The translations under genes were made by a program, and so were the position numbers. This document shows, piece after piece, positions 12,212-23,284 of a stretch of 64,000 bases of DNA. Numbering within the stretch: position 1 is the first letter of the stretch; the number at the start of each line of letters is the position of its first letter. The notes under the pieces are model-generated. The model was not told where the DNA came from and did no database searches. It saw only the letters and a program-made list of their open reading frames with translations. The stretch is from Arctopsyche grandis (lineage: Eukaryota; Arthropoda; Insecta; Trichoptera; Hydropsychidae). The stretch spans positions 21,293,001 to 21,357,000 of the forward strand of contig NC_135364.1 in NCBI RefSeq assembly GCF_051622035.1, given 5' to 3'.

Positions 12212-12707
12212 ATCGCGAGTAACTTCTTTTATTGCCGAATTCGACATCGGTTTTTGTGGACTTTGGATGTGTAAAAAATAATAAAAGCTTGCCGTTTCAG
12301 ATATTTTAATCTATGCGGAATGCGATTCCTCGAAGGACCTCTTCATTTTCTGAGACAATTCAATTATCTATCTAAAACAGAGCGTGTGTGTATTAAAAAA
12401 TAATACATAATGATGTGAATATGGTATGACTATCACTCGAAGTCTTTATCTTTTGTGATACATCTGATCACAAAACGTACATAATTGTACGAGAATATAA
12501 CTTTTTACAAATTCTTATATAATTTATTTAATCGAGTAGTTCTAGAATGTACTCGTACAAATTTCCAATTTAAATAGCACCGAGCAACATAAAAATCATC
12601 GTTTTTTACTACTACTAGAGCGGAAATTAATCAATCTTTACTAAGATTGACCCACTTAATTCAAATATGACAATGATTTTTGTAGGTTTCTTCTTGTTTA
12701 TGAGATA

Positions 12708-12900
12708 CTAGTGTTGTGCCCGTTGATTTTAACGGGTGTTTTCAGAAAGGAATTAATATACGAATTAAGTTATATGTTATATATAAACAGAGTTTTTTTT
12801 CCCGTGTAACGCGGTGGAACGGCGTTCCGGATACCTTTTTGTCTCAGCATTTTTTTATGTTTCAAACGAATATTCTATATAATATAATTTTGATATAATC
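12708..12900 (-). mobile_element. Helitron 3' terminus (5' end unresolved)
   Basis: On the - strand the sequence has a hairpin CCCGTT...AACGGG (12719-12736), then CACAACA, then CTAG followed by T. This is the Helitron 3' signature: a hairpin several bases before CTRR, inserted 5' of a host T. The same ACTAGT end with upstream CTGTTTATAT context occurs at 47826. The 5' TC end was not located with certainty, so 12900 is only an approximate limit. Confidence 0.5.
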
Positions 12901-13354
12901 TTTTCCAATAAAAAAGTGAGTTCCGGCACCTTTTTTTTTTCAAAAAAAGCCCTGTATATAAATATAACGTAAGGTAATGTATAGGCGCACACATAGTGAA
13001 AATTTGAGTGCGTGCATTACACGCTCGCTGATCCAACTGGTTCACCCGTTCGAAATGATGAATGAATGTGTGTGTGTACGTTCCCGCGCAGCACATCTGA
13101 TGCTGACAGTACCCGTCGTTCGGCACTCCATATCACTGATATGATATGATATCAGGAGTAAATGTCAGACGCTCCACACCCCCCGACTTCCCCGCGTCTC
13201 CTCGACACAATCGGTCGTCACGCTACATCCCTATGCATAACGTATACTCCATATAATCTAAAATTTGATTTTTGAAATCTCCATACTTGTCCACGTGTCC
13301 GCCACATACATTCATACCAACATATATCGCGTCCGTTTATATATTTATTATAAG

Positions 13355-13495
13355 TAAAGAGCAGACCCAGAGCGCGCTGTTCATGGTTCACATATTGTAA
13401 ATGCATTGTTAAAGGTTTGCCGAACCTTTTTTTCTCTTTTACAAAGCATTTACAATAATGGAACAATAGACGGCGCGCTTCCGGTCCTACCTCTA
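13355..13495 (+). mobile_element. hAT-like foldback MITE, copy B2
   Basis: A 141-bp element with an exact 8-bp duplication ATTATAAG (13347-13354 and 13496-13503). The arms fold back: GCGCGCTGTTCATGG...TTGTAAATGC pairs with GCATTTACAATAATGG...GGCGCGC. An inner hairpin AAAGGTTTGCCGAACCTTT sits in the loop. It shares TTGTAAATGCATTGTTAAAGG and CCTACCTCTA with B1, B3 and B4. Confidence 0.8.
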
Positions 13496-13503
13496 ATTAT
13501 AAG

Positions 13504-14185
13504 CGTTTAAAAAATGTACAATTTTTCCAGATTTTCGGCTTTTGCGATTTTTAACTTAAAATCTAGTATTGCTGTGCCTAAAATGAGTATTTGAATCAAT
13601 AGTCAGATGATTTTTATATTGGTCGTGATTTTTTACATACCTCCTTTATGTTTCACTTACGATTATTATTGCTTTAAAATACCTTTAATTTATCTAGAGA
13701 ATTTGTAGTACAAAATATATTTTTTTACACATTTTTCCCGAGCTACATATAAATATACTCGAATATCTTTATTTATCTTATTAAAATTGTTAAAACATTG
13801 GCAAAAACTTAATAAACTTGGGAAAAAACATAGCAAAACGATAACTTGTGCATTGTTTATAAATATCATATTAAACTTTCTTACTAACCTTAGGCTAACT
13901 TTCAAAGCGGTTTTGGGATGAAATATCAAACTTTTCAAAATATCTTTACAGTATTATGATCTCAGTAAAGGATTTTATTGTTGTTGTTTTTTTTTTTGTT
14001 ATTTATAGTGCACTTAAATGCATCTTAACACAAATAAATATTGGTAGACAGCATCACAATACGAATACTAAGAAATTTTAAGAGGAGTATTAAATAAGAA
14101 TGTGACAATAGGTTGGCCAAAAATTTGGTCACCCCTGGATATGTCACGCGAAATCAAAAGCACTGTTGAGGTACGTCAATAGAGT
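13504..14185. other. AT-rich intergenic stretch
   Basis: No gene or classified repeat seen. An 82-codon - strand frame (13690-13938) has no recognisable domain. Confidence 0.4.
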
Positions 14186-14340
14186 GATCTCTTCTGGCAG
14201 CAGGGCTGTCGCCGGAGTCCCTTTTCAACAATGGCCATGGACCATTAATTATTCCCGAGAGCGGTGGGTGGGGGGCAGGGTGAGCGCGGGGGGGCCCCGG
14301 ATTATTTATTGTTCGGTTTCGACAAATTTATGTTTTCCCT
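14186..14340. promoter_or_regulatory. GC-rich, G-run-containing island: candidate regulatory DNA
   Basis: A repeat-free block with homeodomain-like (CCATTAATTATT), SOX-like (ACAATGG) and forkhead-like (TTATTTATTG) motifs. Four G runs (GGG, GGGGGG, GGG, GGGGGGG with short loops, about 14266-14296) meet the simple G-quadruplex rule. No transcript or conservation evidence is available. Confidence 0.25.
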
Positions 14341-15590
14341 TTGTGGTTTGAAAATATTGTGGTCTCCCGAGGATGTTTTTTACGACTGCATTTGTCGTCT
14401 TCTTTGGTTCTTTTTTTCGTACCTCACATTTATTTATATGTTTGTTATCCGCCCGCGGCTTAATTTCTTCATCAGCGACCCATTGAAATGTTTGGAATCC
14501 GTGGATGTTTACATATCAATCAAATCTTCAATATAGCCACTTTCAATAGAAATTGCATACAAATAATATTATTTTATTTTACTGATAATACATATAATAC
14601 TAGAATTAAAAATATATGTCAAGAACATGAATAATAAAAACATGTACTACATATACATACATATATAGGTATAATATAAAAGCGTCGCAATAGCGAATGA
14701 TCGTAAAGCGAAGCACCGTAAAACGAGGCTCTTCTGTACAGTACGGGCTGTATTTCTATGCAAATAAATTCATAATTTTTTTCGTGTACATATTTTTTTT
14801 CGTGTACAACCTTATCAAAATTTATATTGGTATGTACATTTTTGCTTTGATTTTTTATAATAGAAGTAATGCACCCCTAATTAAGTTCTTAATTTACTAT
14901 TAGATTTAATTTGGACGAATTTAATTTCATATGCATACATATTAACATATACATATATGTATGTTTTAGTTTTTTACGTATAAATATGTATATTATTCGC
15001 AACTTTTATTTCTATATCATTTTATTTATTTCGGTTCATTCTATTTTAATTTTACATAATTGCAGGATTATTTTTATTACAACCCTTCCAGGTAGATGGA
15101 TTATGTTTAATGTGAGATAAAAGTGACCGTTCGTGCTATTATTAATACAAAAATGTATCTATGCAAAAAATAAGTCGTCTCAATTTATGGCAAAGTGTTG
15201 TTAACAAAACCATTGTTTATGTATTATGTATTCAATTTGAATGAGCATTTTCTGGATCCGCAAATGTCAAAATATACGAAATTTCCAAAGCGAACTAATC
15301 TTATATAAAAATTTAATAAATAAAAAATCTTTATACGTGTTGTTTTATACATAATTATCAAATAGAATACATTGTTATATAATTTTTATTTTAACAAACA
15401 TATACAACAGTAAAACTCAAACGCAAAAAATGACTTGCATTGCAGAATTAATATTTTTCAATACTGATAATTTTTATTTAACTTTTATTTGATCGAACTT
15501 AGTTAGTTTTAAATATGAATAGAAAGGTCTTTTGTTGTGTTAGAATTTTTGCGTATGGAAAGTCTTCCAATTTTGCGAAGGTTGTTCTGC
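14341..15590. other. AT-rich intergenic stretch
   Basis: Very AT-rich, with TATG/TATA runs at about 14640-14670 and 14930-14960. Open frames here are F/Y/I-rich and typical of chance frames. No repeat family recognised. Confidence 0.4.
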
Positions 15591-15900
15591 GAATTCGGGC
15601 AAAGGTAGGTGAATAATAACGCGTCCAGGTAACGCGCGGTGAACCAGGACCGCTACTTCCAAGAAGGGACCACCCTGACAATAATTCCTTCTGCTCTCCC
15701 TTCAATCCCTTTGCTTGCACTCGCGATACGAATTCTATTCCTGAAAAGTGGACACGCGTGTGTACTGCGTCTTGTCAATTTCGAGAAAAACTCTTCGAGG
15801 AGACGCCTTCGACACGAGTGCCGTTTGATGTCCAAGTCGGATTTCCAAGAAAAGCGATCCATTTGGGAATGCTGTCTTGGAAGACGCTGACTGAATAGAA
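15591..15900. promoter_or_regulatory. GC-richer block with a Ci-core site, 4.4 kb upstream of ptc
   Basis: A repeat-free stretch including GACCACCCT (15668-15676), a Ci/Gli core one base from consensus. Several overlapping open frames on both strands reflect base composition rather than a gene. I flag it as a possible ptc regulatory element because of position and motif. Confidence 0.3.
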
Positions 15901-16735
15901 TTTTTTAAAAATAAAATTAGCATAAAAACATACACACTAATAGCTCACTTAACACGTGCGATTTCTTAGAATTCGAAATTGAATCATCGTATCCACTGAC
16001 TTTTCAGAAATGAACAATAATAAATTGAATAAAAAAAAAAGTCCATTTCGTTCAATTACATATTATAATTCGATATTATTATTATAACTTCCTGGATAGA
16101 GACATCTATCGGCCGAACAAAAAAACTATCGAAAAATTCATATAAAAATTCAATATTATATATATTTAAAATTACATTTTCCTAACGAATTCTCGTTATA
16201 TACCATTACATATAGAAAGTGAAGCTTTTGGGTGTCGACAGTATTAGTCGGCCGCCCTTTTTGATGTCGAATTTGGGGTCCTGCCGGAAGTTGTACCGCG
16301 GTACGTGAAAGGACTTCAATCTTCTATATACGTCTGATTTCAAGTAATCACATCCTCAGACGTGCCGGCACGTTCTTATACCTGTACACAGGCCAACTAC
16401 AGGATTTACAAGAACTCGACGTTTAGAATACATAACTAAGGCGACTTTTATAAAACTATGCTAAAAATACAAAACATTACATTGAAAAAAAAGCTTGAAA
16501 TAATCCGGTTGTGAATATATGTTAGCTTGGATATATGTATACGAATGTTAGTTCATTAGTCATTACGATGCTTACGTACCGGCTAATTTTGAATTTCATT
16601 TCATAATACTATTTTTTATTTATTTTAAGCCAGTGTGTTTGTTTTTAAAGTTAATTTATATAAGTATTAATTGGAATAAGTCATAAAAAGGAGTTTTATA
16701 ATTAAAAAATGTTTAAAAAGGTAAAAAGAGATTTT
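15901..16735. other. Mixed intergenic stretch with Pol III terminator at its right edge
   Basis: AT-rich DNA with a modestly GC-richer patch near 16210-16400. AAAAA at 16723-16727 reads TTTTT on the - strand, nine bases beyond the tRNA 3' end, and should terminate its transcription. Confidence 0.5.
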
Positions 16736-16808
16736 CGCCCAACGTGGGGCTCGAACCCACGACCCTGAGATTAAGAGTCTCATGCTCTACCGACTGAGCT
16801 AGCCGGGC
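16736..16808 (-). tRNA. tRNA-Lys (anticodon CTT)
   Basis: A 73-nt cloverleaf on the - strand. The acceptor arms are GCCCGGC and GTTGGGC with discriminator G; the single mismatch-like pair is G-T. The D arm carries the A box TAGCTCAGTCGG. The anticodon loop is ACTCTTAATC, giving CTT. The T arm GTGGGTTCGAGCCCCAC holds a perfect B box GGTTCGAGCCC. No intron is present. A T5 terminator follows at 16727-16723. All arms pair, so this looks like a functional gene and not a SINE head. It lies 3.2 kb upstream of the ptc start codon, transcribed away from it. Confidence 0.95.
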
Positions 16809-19290
16809 TGTTGTCGAGAGCTTTCAATTTAGCTATTATAAAATGTACTACACTATTTCTATGATAGAAATTATTTTATAACTAAAAATTTTAAATGTGT
16901 ATGATACTCAAACTTCACAAAAAAAAAAAAAATTTTTACAAATGATTATCCGTTTCTTTGACGACTATTTTCCTGGAGCATTTATACTTGTCCAGCGATC
17001 CACAATTAATAACCCATCAATTCGGTCGTTATCAAAATACTTCTATCGATTCTTCAACGTCCGAAAACTCTTCGTGGGGATTCGTCCGATGAAGATACTG
17101 TTGGGAACAATGGTTCTCAAAGAAACGGTTATCAATCTTCGTCCAAAAAATGTCATGGCAAAGCATTTTTTCGCATTATCATGATGCAAAGCTTACGAAA
17201 TCCGACTGGACACTTTGACTGACTTGGAGATTACTCTTCGCCACTGGTGCCAACAAGTTCTAAATGCGGCCAATATGATTGGCGAAAAATGTATAACAAT
17301 AGAGATATAAATTAGTGCTATTATTTAGCAATATCGTACGATTCTTGTATAATTCATAAGAAAAGCGTTAACTTTGACATTGCAATGAAATTAAGTCGTT
17401 ATAGCTCATTGTTAACTTCGAAGACGGATTTATATAAACAAATGATTGTATTGTTCGAACGATACGAATACAAATGGCTGCATTGTTTATATTTGACATT
17501 TTGGAATTCTGCTTACAGATCGAAGAGTTATTATTTCAAACAAATAGCAATTATTTGGAGATAAGTATCTTACGTGAGTAGAAAATTTATATTCACAATG
17601 ACTAGCTTTACAAAATAATTTGACGTAGCGTTGAGTGTTTAAACGTCATGACTCATGACGTACCCGTTTCCTTTGTCGCATTCATTTCTTTCGCTGATGA
17701 CTTCATTCAATTCCTCGTTATCAATTTCTCCTTAATTCACACACAAATTTATTCTCCTTCATTCACAAACGGAATAATTTACGTCCGAAGTAAAGTGACA
17801 GCCTCTATCAATCTTTACAACTGTGCGGTGTTTCACCATGTCCGGTCAATGGTGGTAAAAACGATACAAACAAACAAATTTCCAACAAAATTCTAGCATT
17901 TTTCGCAGTGATAAGTCATTTTTTTGTAAATTAACCAGAAAAGTTTCAACGTAATTTATTTTCAATACTGACGATATATCTGTCACAGTGAAAAGATTTC
18001 TGGCATCGAGCGAATACTTACGATGTTTACTGTTTTTACGACTCTGATGGCATTCGCAATTCTCGGAAAGACGAATTGTTTTTTACAACAGCAAAAGAAG
18101 TCCGAAATGAGAGTTGTTGTTGTTTATTACATTTTGCGCTCGTTTCGTATACATTGTGACATTTTGAGGTAAACATTAACGGGCACATTAAAGCGATGCA
18201 TACGGGTATACGGTCAACTGTGATGCGATCATGAATGAGCCTCTTGCATATGTGGATTGTGTAATTGGAGAAAGGTTGGCAACTTCTGCAACGTAGTGAC
18301 TTGGCAGCCGGCAAGCTGCGTGTGTGGTCCGGCGGTCCGTCTCGCGCCGCGGTGGACCAGCCCTGTCCAACCAAAATCAACTATATTTCAAAAGACAAAT
18401 CTACTGGTTCATCTTTTGTATATTAGATATTACAAAAAAGAACATTCAAATTAAAAATCGTCTTAAATTGGCACAAATTTTGAACATTTTTGAGACATTC
18501 GTTTTAAAAAACCATCAATTCAAACCATCATATGTACGATTGCGTATTTGGATTACTCAAACGGGAACCTTTCAGTATTTTTTGTGGGTGAGTGGATGTT
18601 AATTTAAAGTGAACTATAGGTACAATTCCGTTGACACATCTACTATCAGACAATGCGGATCTTCGAAACGGTGTAAAAAAAATCGTCATCACATAGAAAG
18701 CTATTTTTTCGAGTCTATGTGGTGGAATATAATAACTAATAAAATAAGTAACCATTATCCATTTTAAGATTTTATGGAAATATTGGCCTCCATCAGAACA
18801 TGCAAAATCCATAGACATGTAAATTCGAAAAAAAAGAAAAATTAGATGTAAAAATATCTAACTTACATCATAATGTGTATGACATCTTAAACGTGCTTTT
18901 TTTTTAAACGAGCTTACTTCATTACAGCACCTATTTTTTTCATGTTGAATGTTGTTAATTTCCACTTGTTCTATTATGTTTCTTACTATTTTTATGTTTA
19001 TATATTTAACTTAATGTTTTTTGTCATATTGTTTCACATTGACATGATTCAATAACATCTTAGTTATTTCATTATTCTTATGTAATATATATTTCCTAAT
19101 TAACTTATTTCTTTTGTAATATTTTATTTTTAATTTGGTCACTCGGAAGTCACTTGCACGTTGAAACGTTACGAGTAATTTTCGAGTGACCGAATTAGCG
19201 ACTGGTATGCTTTGCTTATAGATCACCATATTTCTAGAGGTCGACTATTTTACTTAGATATGTTTGTGATTTGATTTTGATATTGAAATG
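16809..19290. other. Upstream region between tRNA-Lys and ptc promoter
   Basis: No gene recognised. The 95-codon (16897-17184) and 114-codon (18036-18380, - strand) frames have no domains. A GC-rich repeat-free patch at about 18240-18370 could be regulatory. A hairpin GGTCACTCG...CGAGTGACC (about 19137-19196) resembles sequence near 39330-39400. Confidence 0.4.
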
Positions 19291-19311
19291 CTTTTTTATT
19301 GTTCATAAATG

Positions 19312-19475
19312 ATGTTCATAATACATCTTAGGTTCATTCTAATAGCTAACGATCCAGTGATAATTCTCTATTTTACAGATAATTTTTGCTGTTAGTATTT
19401 ATAGTATTGTCTTATTATTTTAATGTTAGTGCATACAGCATAATAAGAAAAAGAACTCAAAAACCGATCTAAAAT
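19312..19475 (+). repeat. Dispersed repeat Q, copy 1
   Basis: Shares a long, gapped similarity with 28290-28440, for example ATAATACATCTTA, AATAGCTA, TGATAATT, TCTATTTTACA, TAATGTTA and ACAGCATAATA, in the same order. Family unknown; there are no obvious terminal repeats. Confidence 0.5.
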
Positions 19476-19810
19476 TTTGTTTGTGATGATTACTTCCTTG
19501 GCTAAGTCATTATCAATTTCGACTATGTAAATTTAAACATTTTTCCAGATTTCTGTTATCGAACTGTATGTGTGCAAATAATCAAACAATTTGTTTCACT
19601 AGAATAAATGATTTACTAATATATGAGTACATATGTCTAGCACAAAACTTCATGTATCGTCAGTGCGTACATGGATAAAGCGAAAAAAGTTTTATTGAGA
19701 ATCCCTGCAATGGATGTTTTCGGAACGGCTCCGATGGAAAGCTTCGGGCGCGCTCGGCAAAGTTCGTCTCCGTCTCGAAGGAAACACGAGTGCTGGAGTA
19801 GGAGAAGGGA

Positions 19811-19834
19811 GGGGAGAGGAGGGGAGGGGAGGGG
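19811..19834 (+). promoter_or_regulatory. Putative G-quadruplex motif upstream of ptc
   Basis: Four GGGG runs separated by loops of 6, 1 and 1 bases lie on the sense strand about 200 bp before the start codon. It satisfies the standard four-run G-quadruplex rule. Whether it falls in the promoter or the mRNA leader is unknown. Confidence 0.5.
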
Positions 19835-19989
19835 AGCACATGTGGCGCGGCCGCAACAGGGGCAGTCCGCGCGCGGCTTTCGTGCGGTGCGCATGTCAGG
19901 GTGACATTAGCGTGCGCGTCGGCAGTGGAGTGTTTTAGTGCGCGAACGCGAACGCAACCGCGAACGCGACAAGTGTGTGAGAGTGAGCG

Positions 19990-20016
19990 ATGGCGCCGAG
20001 TAGTGCGAGTGCGTGA
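19990..20016 (+). CDS. Upstream ORF in the ptc leader (8 codons)
   Basis: ATG GCG CCG AGT AGT GCG AGT GCG TGA encodes MAPSSASA and stops 18 nt before the ptc start codon. It is in the same frame as ptc, so its TGA also shows that the ptc protein cannot begin upstream of 20035. The purine at -3 (GCGATGG) makes its context reasonable. If transcription starts upstream it would be expected to lower ptc translation. Confidence 0.45.
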   Translation: MAPSSASA

Positions 20017-20034
20017 GGGCGCGCCGCCGGCGGC

Positions 20035-20208
20035 ATGCTGGCGAGCGCGCAAAGGGGGCCAACGGCGCGCGACAAGCCCCCCCCCACCCCCACACACACC
20101 CACAACCCCCGGACCCCGCACACCCCCGCTCGCCCCCAGCCGCCCCCCGAGATCCTCGTCAGGACCAGCTGGATAGACGCCGCCCTCGCCCTGCGACAGC
20201 TCGACAAG
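20035..20208 (+). CDS. ptc: Patched, coding exon 1 (residues 1-58)
   Basis: N-terminal cytoplasmic part of Patched, the 12-pass RND-family sterol transporter and Hedgehog receptor that inhibits Smoothened. Residues 1-40 form a divergent Pro/Thr/His-rich leader (PPPTPTHTH, RPQPPP). Residues 43-58, RTSWIDAALALRQLDK, match the conserved Patched motif (Drosophila RTSWVDAQVALDQIDK). The start is the first ATG after an in-frame TGA at 20014. The exon ends GACAAG|GTAGTC at a phase 0 donor, the boundary position (DK|G) conserved in other Patched genes. The 201-codon antisense frame is a GC-composition shadow. It continues in the exon at 44097. Confidence 0.92.
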
Positions 20209-21376
20209 GTAGTCAAAGTCAAAGTCACTGTCGCTGTCACTGACAACTCGCTCGTTCCGCGCCAAACGTCGGTAACCCCGCGACCGCCCTTATCGACGTC
20301 AACAAAACAAACATTCGTCTCTGTATCCCCGAATAACCCCCGCTCCAGTTCGCCTGTCAGATGCCTATATAACGACTCAAATGTCCGAATCATACCCTCC
20401 AGTGCCTTCCCATTGTATACGCGGTCGTTTGTTCTGTCAAAATCGAGCTTTCCGTGCCAAATTCGCGTACTTAGAGTGAGATGCGTTTTGAGGTTATGTT
20501 GTCGCTGTCAAACCAATGCGTCCATGTTTACCAACTGTGCGCTCGCCCAGCCACATTTTATTCGACGCAACGCTTTCGATGAATTATTGTTTACATTTAA
20601 ATGTTTCCCTTTCGCAACATTTCCTAGTGCAATTTTACGAGTGAATACAATAGGTTTCGTATCAATGAATTGCGTTATGTACTAGGACAATATTTACTCA
20701 ATGAAAGTGTGAATTATCTGTGTCTACGCCGCTGCGAGTTGTTTTCATAATAATTATGACACGAATTAGCGTTTAAATTTCATTGAAACTACTCATTAAA
20801 TATCTGTTTACGTTTCGATGTTTTGTATGTGTTTAAATGGCACACGCTTCGTAACGATAAATTCAATTTTATCGATATTCCCATTCATTTGTTTCTCCAT
20901 ATGAATTCGAGCATTCAAAATAAATGAAAATAACTTGCAGTACAAAACAAATATATACATCATATTTAGTAACAAATGAATTCAAATATTAAAAAAATTT
21001 GATACTATACTCTTCACCTATATATTCAATTCAAATCATTAGTATATGTATCGAGGCTTGTAAAGTGTTCAATTATTCAAATTACCACTTTATTAATCAA
21101 AATTTGTATATACATACAAATGACAAATAGGTAAATGGTTCATATGATCGAAACAAAATCTACATATAAATGTTTTTGATTCATTGAATTCTCGACGAAA
21201 ATGTGCGCCTATGCAACTGATAGAGACATTATCCGTCCACTTTGGTACATCGACACATTCCGGCGTGGAGCATAATAGACTCGTTATATGAACGAAGCGA
21301 TGGTACGGTAGCTTTTTACCTGTGATATAATAATGCACACTATAATAGGGATTCGGGTTCGGCGAAAAGACTCATC

Positions 21377-21397
21377 TCACACACACACACACACACA
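21377..21397. repeat. (CA)n microsatellite
   Basis: Uninterrupted CA dinucleotides, followed shortly by a TA-rich tract (21409-21430). Confidence 0.9.
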
Positions 21398-21439
21398 TAC
21401 GTATTATACATATATATATATATATACATATTATCCACA

Positions 21440-22328
21440 TTCACAAACATCGATCCGATGTTTGTGCCCACTTACCTACCGCCTGCCCACCTACCTAGGT
21501 ACCTACCTCAGTCGTACCTAACGGAGGGAAATGCCCGCCGGCCAACAAACGGCGGCCTCGGCCCTACACTGAGATTGAGACATCTCATTCTTGTGGGTCC
21601 AGGGATGCGCAACATTTCATCGTATATACTCGCCAGTTCAAATTTTGTATGTGAGCTGTTATAAAGTTATAATAATAGAAGCGCCCTTTGGAATACATTT
21701 CTTGTTTCAATACACGCGTACCGCTTCCATAACTACGCAATATTGTATGCGTATGCTAGCTGTCGCCAAGACACATTCATGAAAACTTTCATATACGATG
21801 TTATTAATTGAATAATATGTTACTTAAATGATCAATTTACTTATAAAAATGTATCCCATGTTGTTTATTGTGTTTTTGAATGCATCGTGCAATTTTTAAC
21901 AATGCACTTGCTCGTTGCTCTTGTCCAGAGAAATCTTGTCGAGCAAAAAGCATCAAATCTGATGCTAAAATTATTTAGGATTGTCTGTGGACAATCGTCA
22001 CTTGACAACAATATAACGCCTAAAGCCACTTATATTATTATAACATTTCTCTGTCGTGGAACCCATATATGTATGTGCCATCTTGTCTCTAGCTACTATG
22101 CTAGAGAGACAAATCTCTCGACTTCATTTCTGAGTAACTCTATTTTAATTATAATTAATTTCAATTTAATTTCGAATTCAAAACCAGGAATTTTTTTCTA
22201 AATACTTCAATTATTTAAGATGAAGATTAAAGAATCATGGACGCACATTTATGAAAAAAAAAATGAATACATTTTCTTGAATGCTCTTATAAAATCCTAC
22301 ACAAGACTGGTTAAAATCATACTACTGA
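21440..22328. other. Intron 1 stretch, no gene seen
   Basis: Contains a CCTAC/ACCTACC-rich segment (21460-21520) with a GC-rich patch (21530-21575). The 104-codon frame at 21887-22201 has no recognisable domain. Confidence 0.4.
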
Positions 22329-22336
22329 GTGATTAC

Positions 22337-22479
22337 TCAGTAATCACTCAGCCCGGACCCAGAAGGTGCCGCGTATTGTTCAAATGTTGTAAATGCATTG
22401 TTAAAGGTTTACCGAACCTTTTTTACAAAAGATTTACAACAATGGAACAGTGAGCGGCACCTTGGCTATCCTACCTCTA
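22337..22479 (+). mobile_element. hAT-like foldback MITE, copy B3
   Basis: Flanked by GTGATTAC (22329-22336) and GTGATTAG (22480-22487), 7 of 8 identical. The arms GGTGCCGC...TTGTTCAAATGTTGTAAAT and ATTTACAACAATGGAACA...GCGGCACC make a stem of roughly 33 nt. The inner hairpin AAAGGTT...AACCTTT is as in B2. Confidence 0.75.
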
Positions 22480-22489
22480 GTGATTAGCA

Positions 22490-23154
22490 AACCTTTTTAG
22501 GTATATTGTTCATCAAAATAAAAAAAAAATCCTTCGGTTGGTGCATTTGTTCCTGACAAATGGAAACAACATTTGACTAATATGCATAGATATATAATAT
22601 TATTATATATATATGCTAATATGTCAATATTTTTGTAGAAGACATCATTTTCGCCGAAGAATTTGTATATTTTATCCATCTTAAAAGTGTACTGGTTTTA
22701 TCTCATGATTTACCAGGACATATACCCAAAAAACCAGCACTGCCTTGGTAAAATCAGTACGAATGGTCACCTTACTCTATTTTGATTAAACTTTATCGTT
22801 TATGAAAAATCAAGGCTTTTGGAGTCGTTACAGAAACACCTCTTCGGCTCCCTTTTTTATTGTTTTTATTTACCTCTTCTTAGCTTGAAAACGATTTGGT
22901 GGTGTGACGAAGCTTGGGTTCTTATTCAGTATATTTTGGGTTCACATATACTGATCCAGCGCGATATTAGTAGGGTTGACTTCTCATTATTTACTAATGT
23001 TTTGGGTCATTGCAAGACATTCACGAACAAAAATAAGATTAACCAGCCGGTTGTATGTTGTGGAGAAATAAATGGCTGCAAACAATGAATCGTACGCTAT
23101 CCACCTGCTCGTGGTCATTATTAATTCGTACGATCTCATTACTTAATAAGGACA
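22490..23154. other. Intron 1 stretch, AT-rich
   Basis: No gene or classified repeat. A TATATAATATTATTATATATATA self-complementary tract lies near 22590-22615. Confidence 0.4.
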
Positions 23155-23284
23155 ATAATCACATATGATGAGAAAGTTCAAGATTACTCGAACGTTTTTA
23201 AGTCAACGCTTAAAAAAAATGATAATGTACTGTTTCTAAACTAGGCTTGAAATTCTTAAGTTGTTAACTTCTGAGAACGTCTTA
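23155..23284 (+). repeat. Repeat flank shared with 37203-37352
   Basis: The sequence CACATATGAT.AGAAAGTTCAAGATTACTC and the following segment (TTTAAGTCA, TTTCTAAACTA) recur in the same order before family F copy F6. The F element and its left flank therefore behave as one longer repeat at both loci. Confidence 0.6.

Larger units (their letters stand above)
19735..20034 (+). promoter_or_regulatory. ptc: ptc promoter/5' leader, CpG-rich
   Basis: The sequence shifts abruptly from AT-rich DNA to CpG-rich DNA that continues into ptc exon 1. It includes a purine tract with four GGGG runs (19811-19834) and a GCGAAC-type tandem run (about 19938-19970). The transcription start cannot be placed; no convincing TATA box was seen. 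Because ptc is a Hedgehog-pathway feedback gene, Ci-dependent control is expected, but no Ci-core site is present in this 300 bp. Confidence 0.55.

Noticed and set aside
19660..20265. 201-codon - strand frame over the ptc leader and exon 1
   Set aside because: It is antisense to the recognised Patched exon, in CpG-rich DNA where stop codons are scarce on both strands, and its sequence is low complexity.
20209..20685. Read-through of the ptc exon 1 frame to a 216-codon protein
   Set aside because: Patched similarity stops exactly at GACAAG|GT, a donor at the conserved boundary, and resumes in frame at 44097. The remainder is intron.
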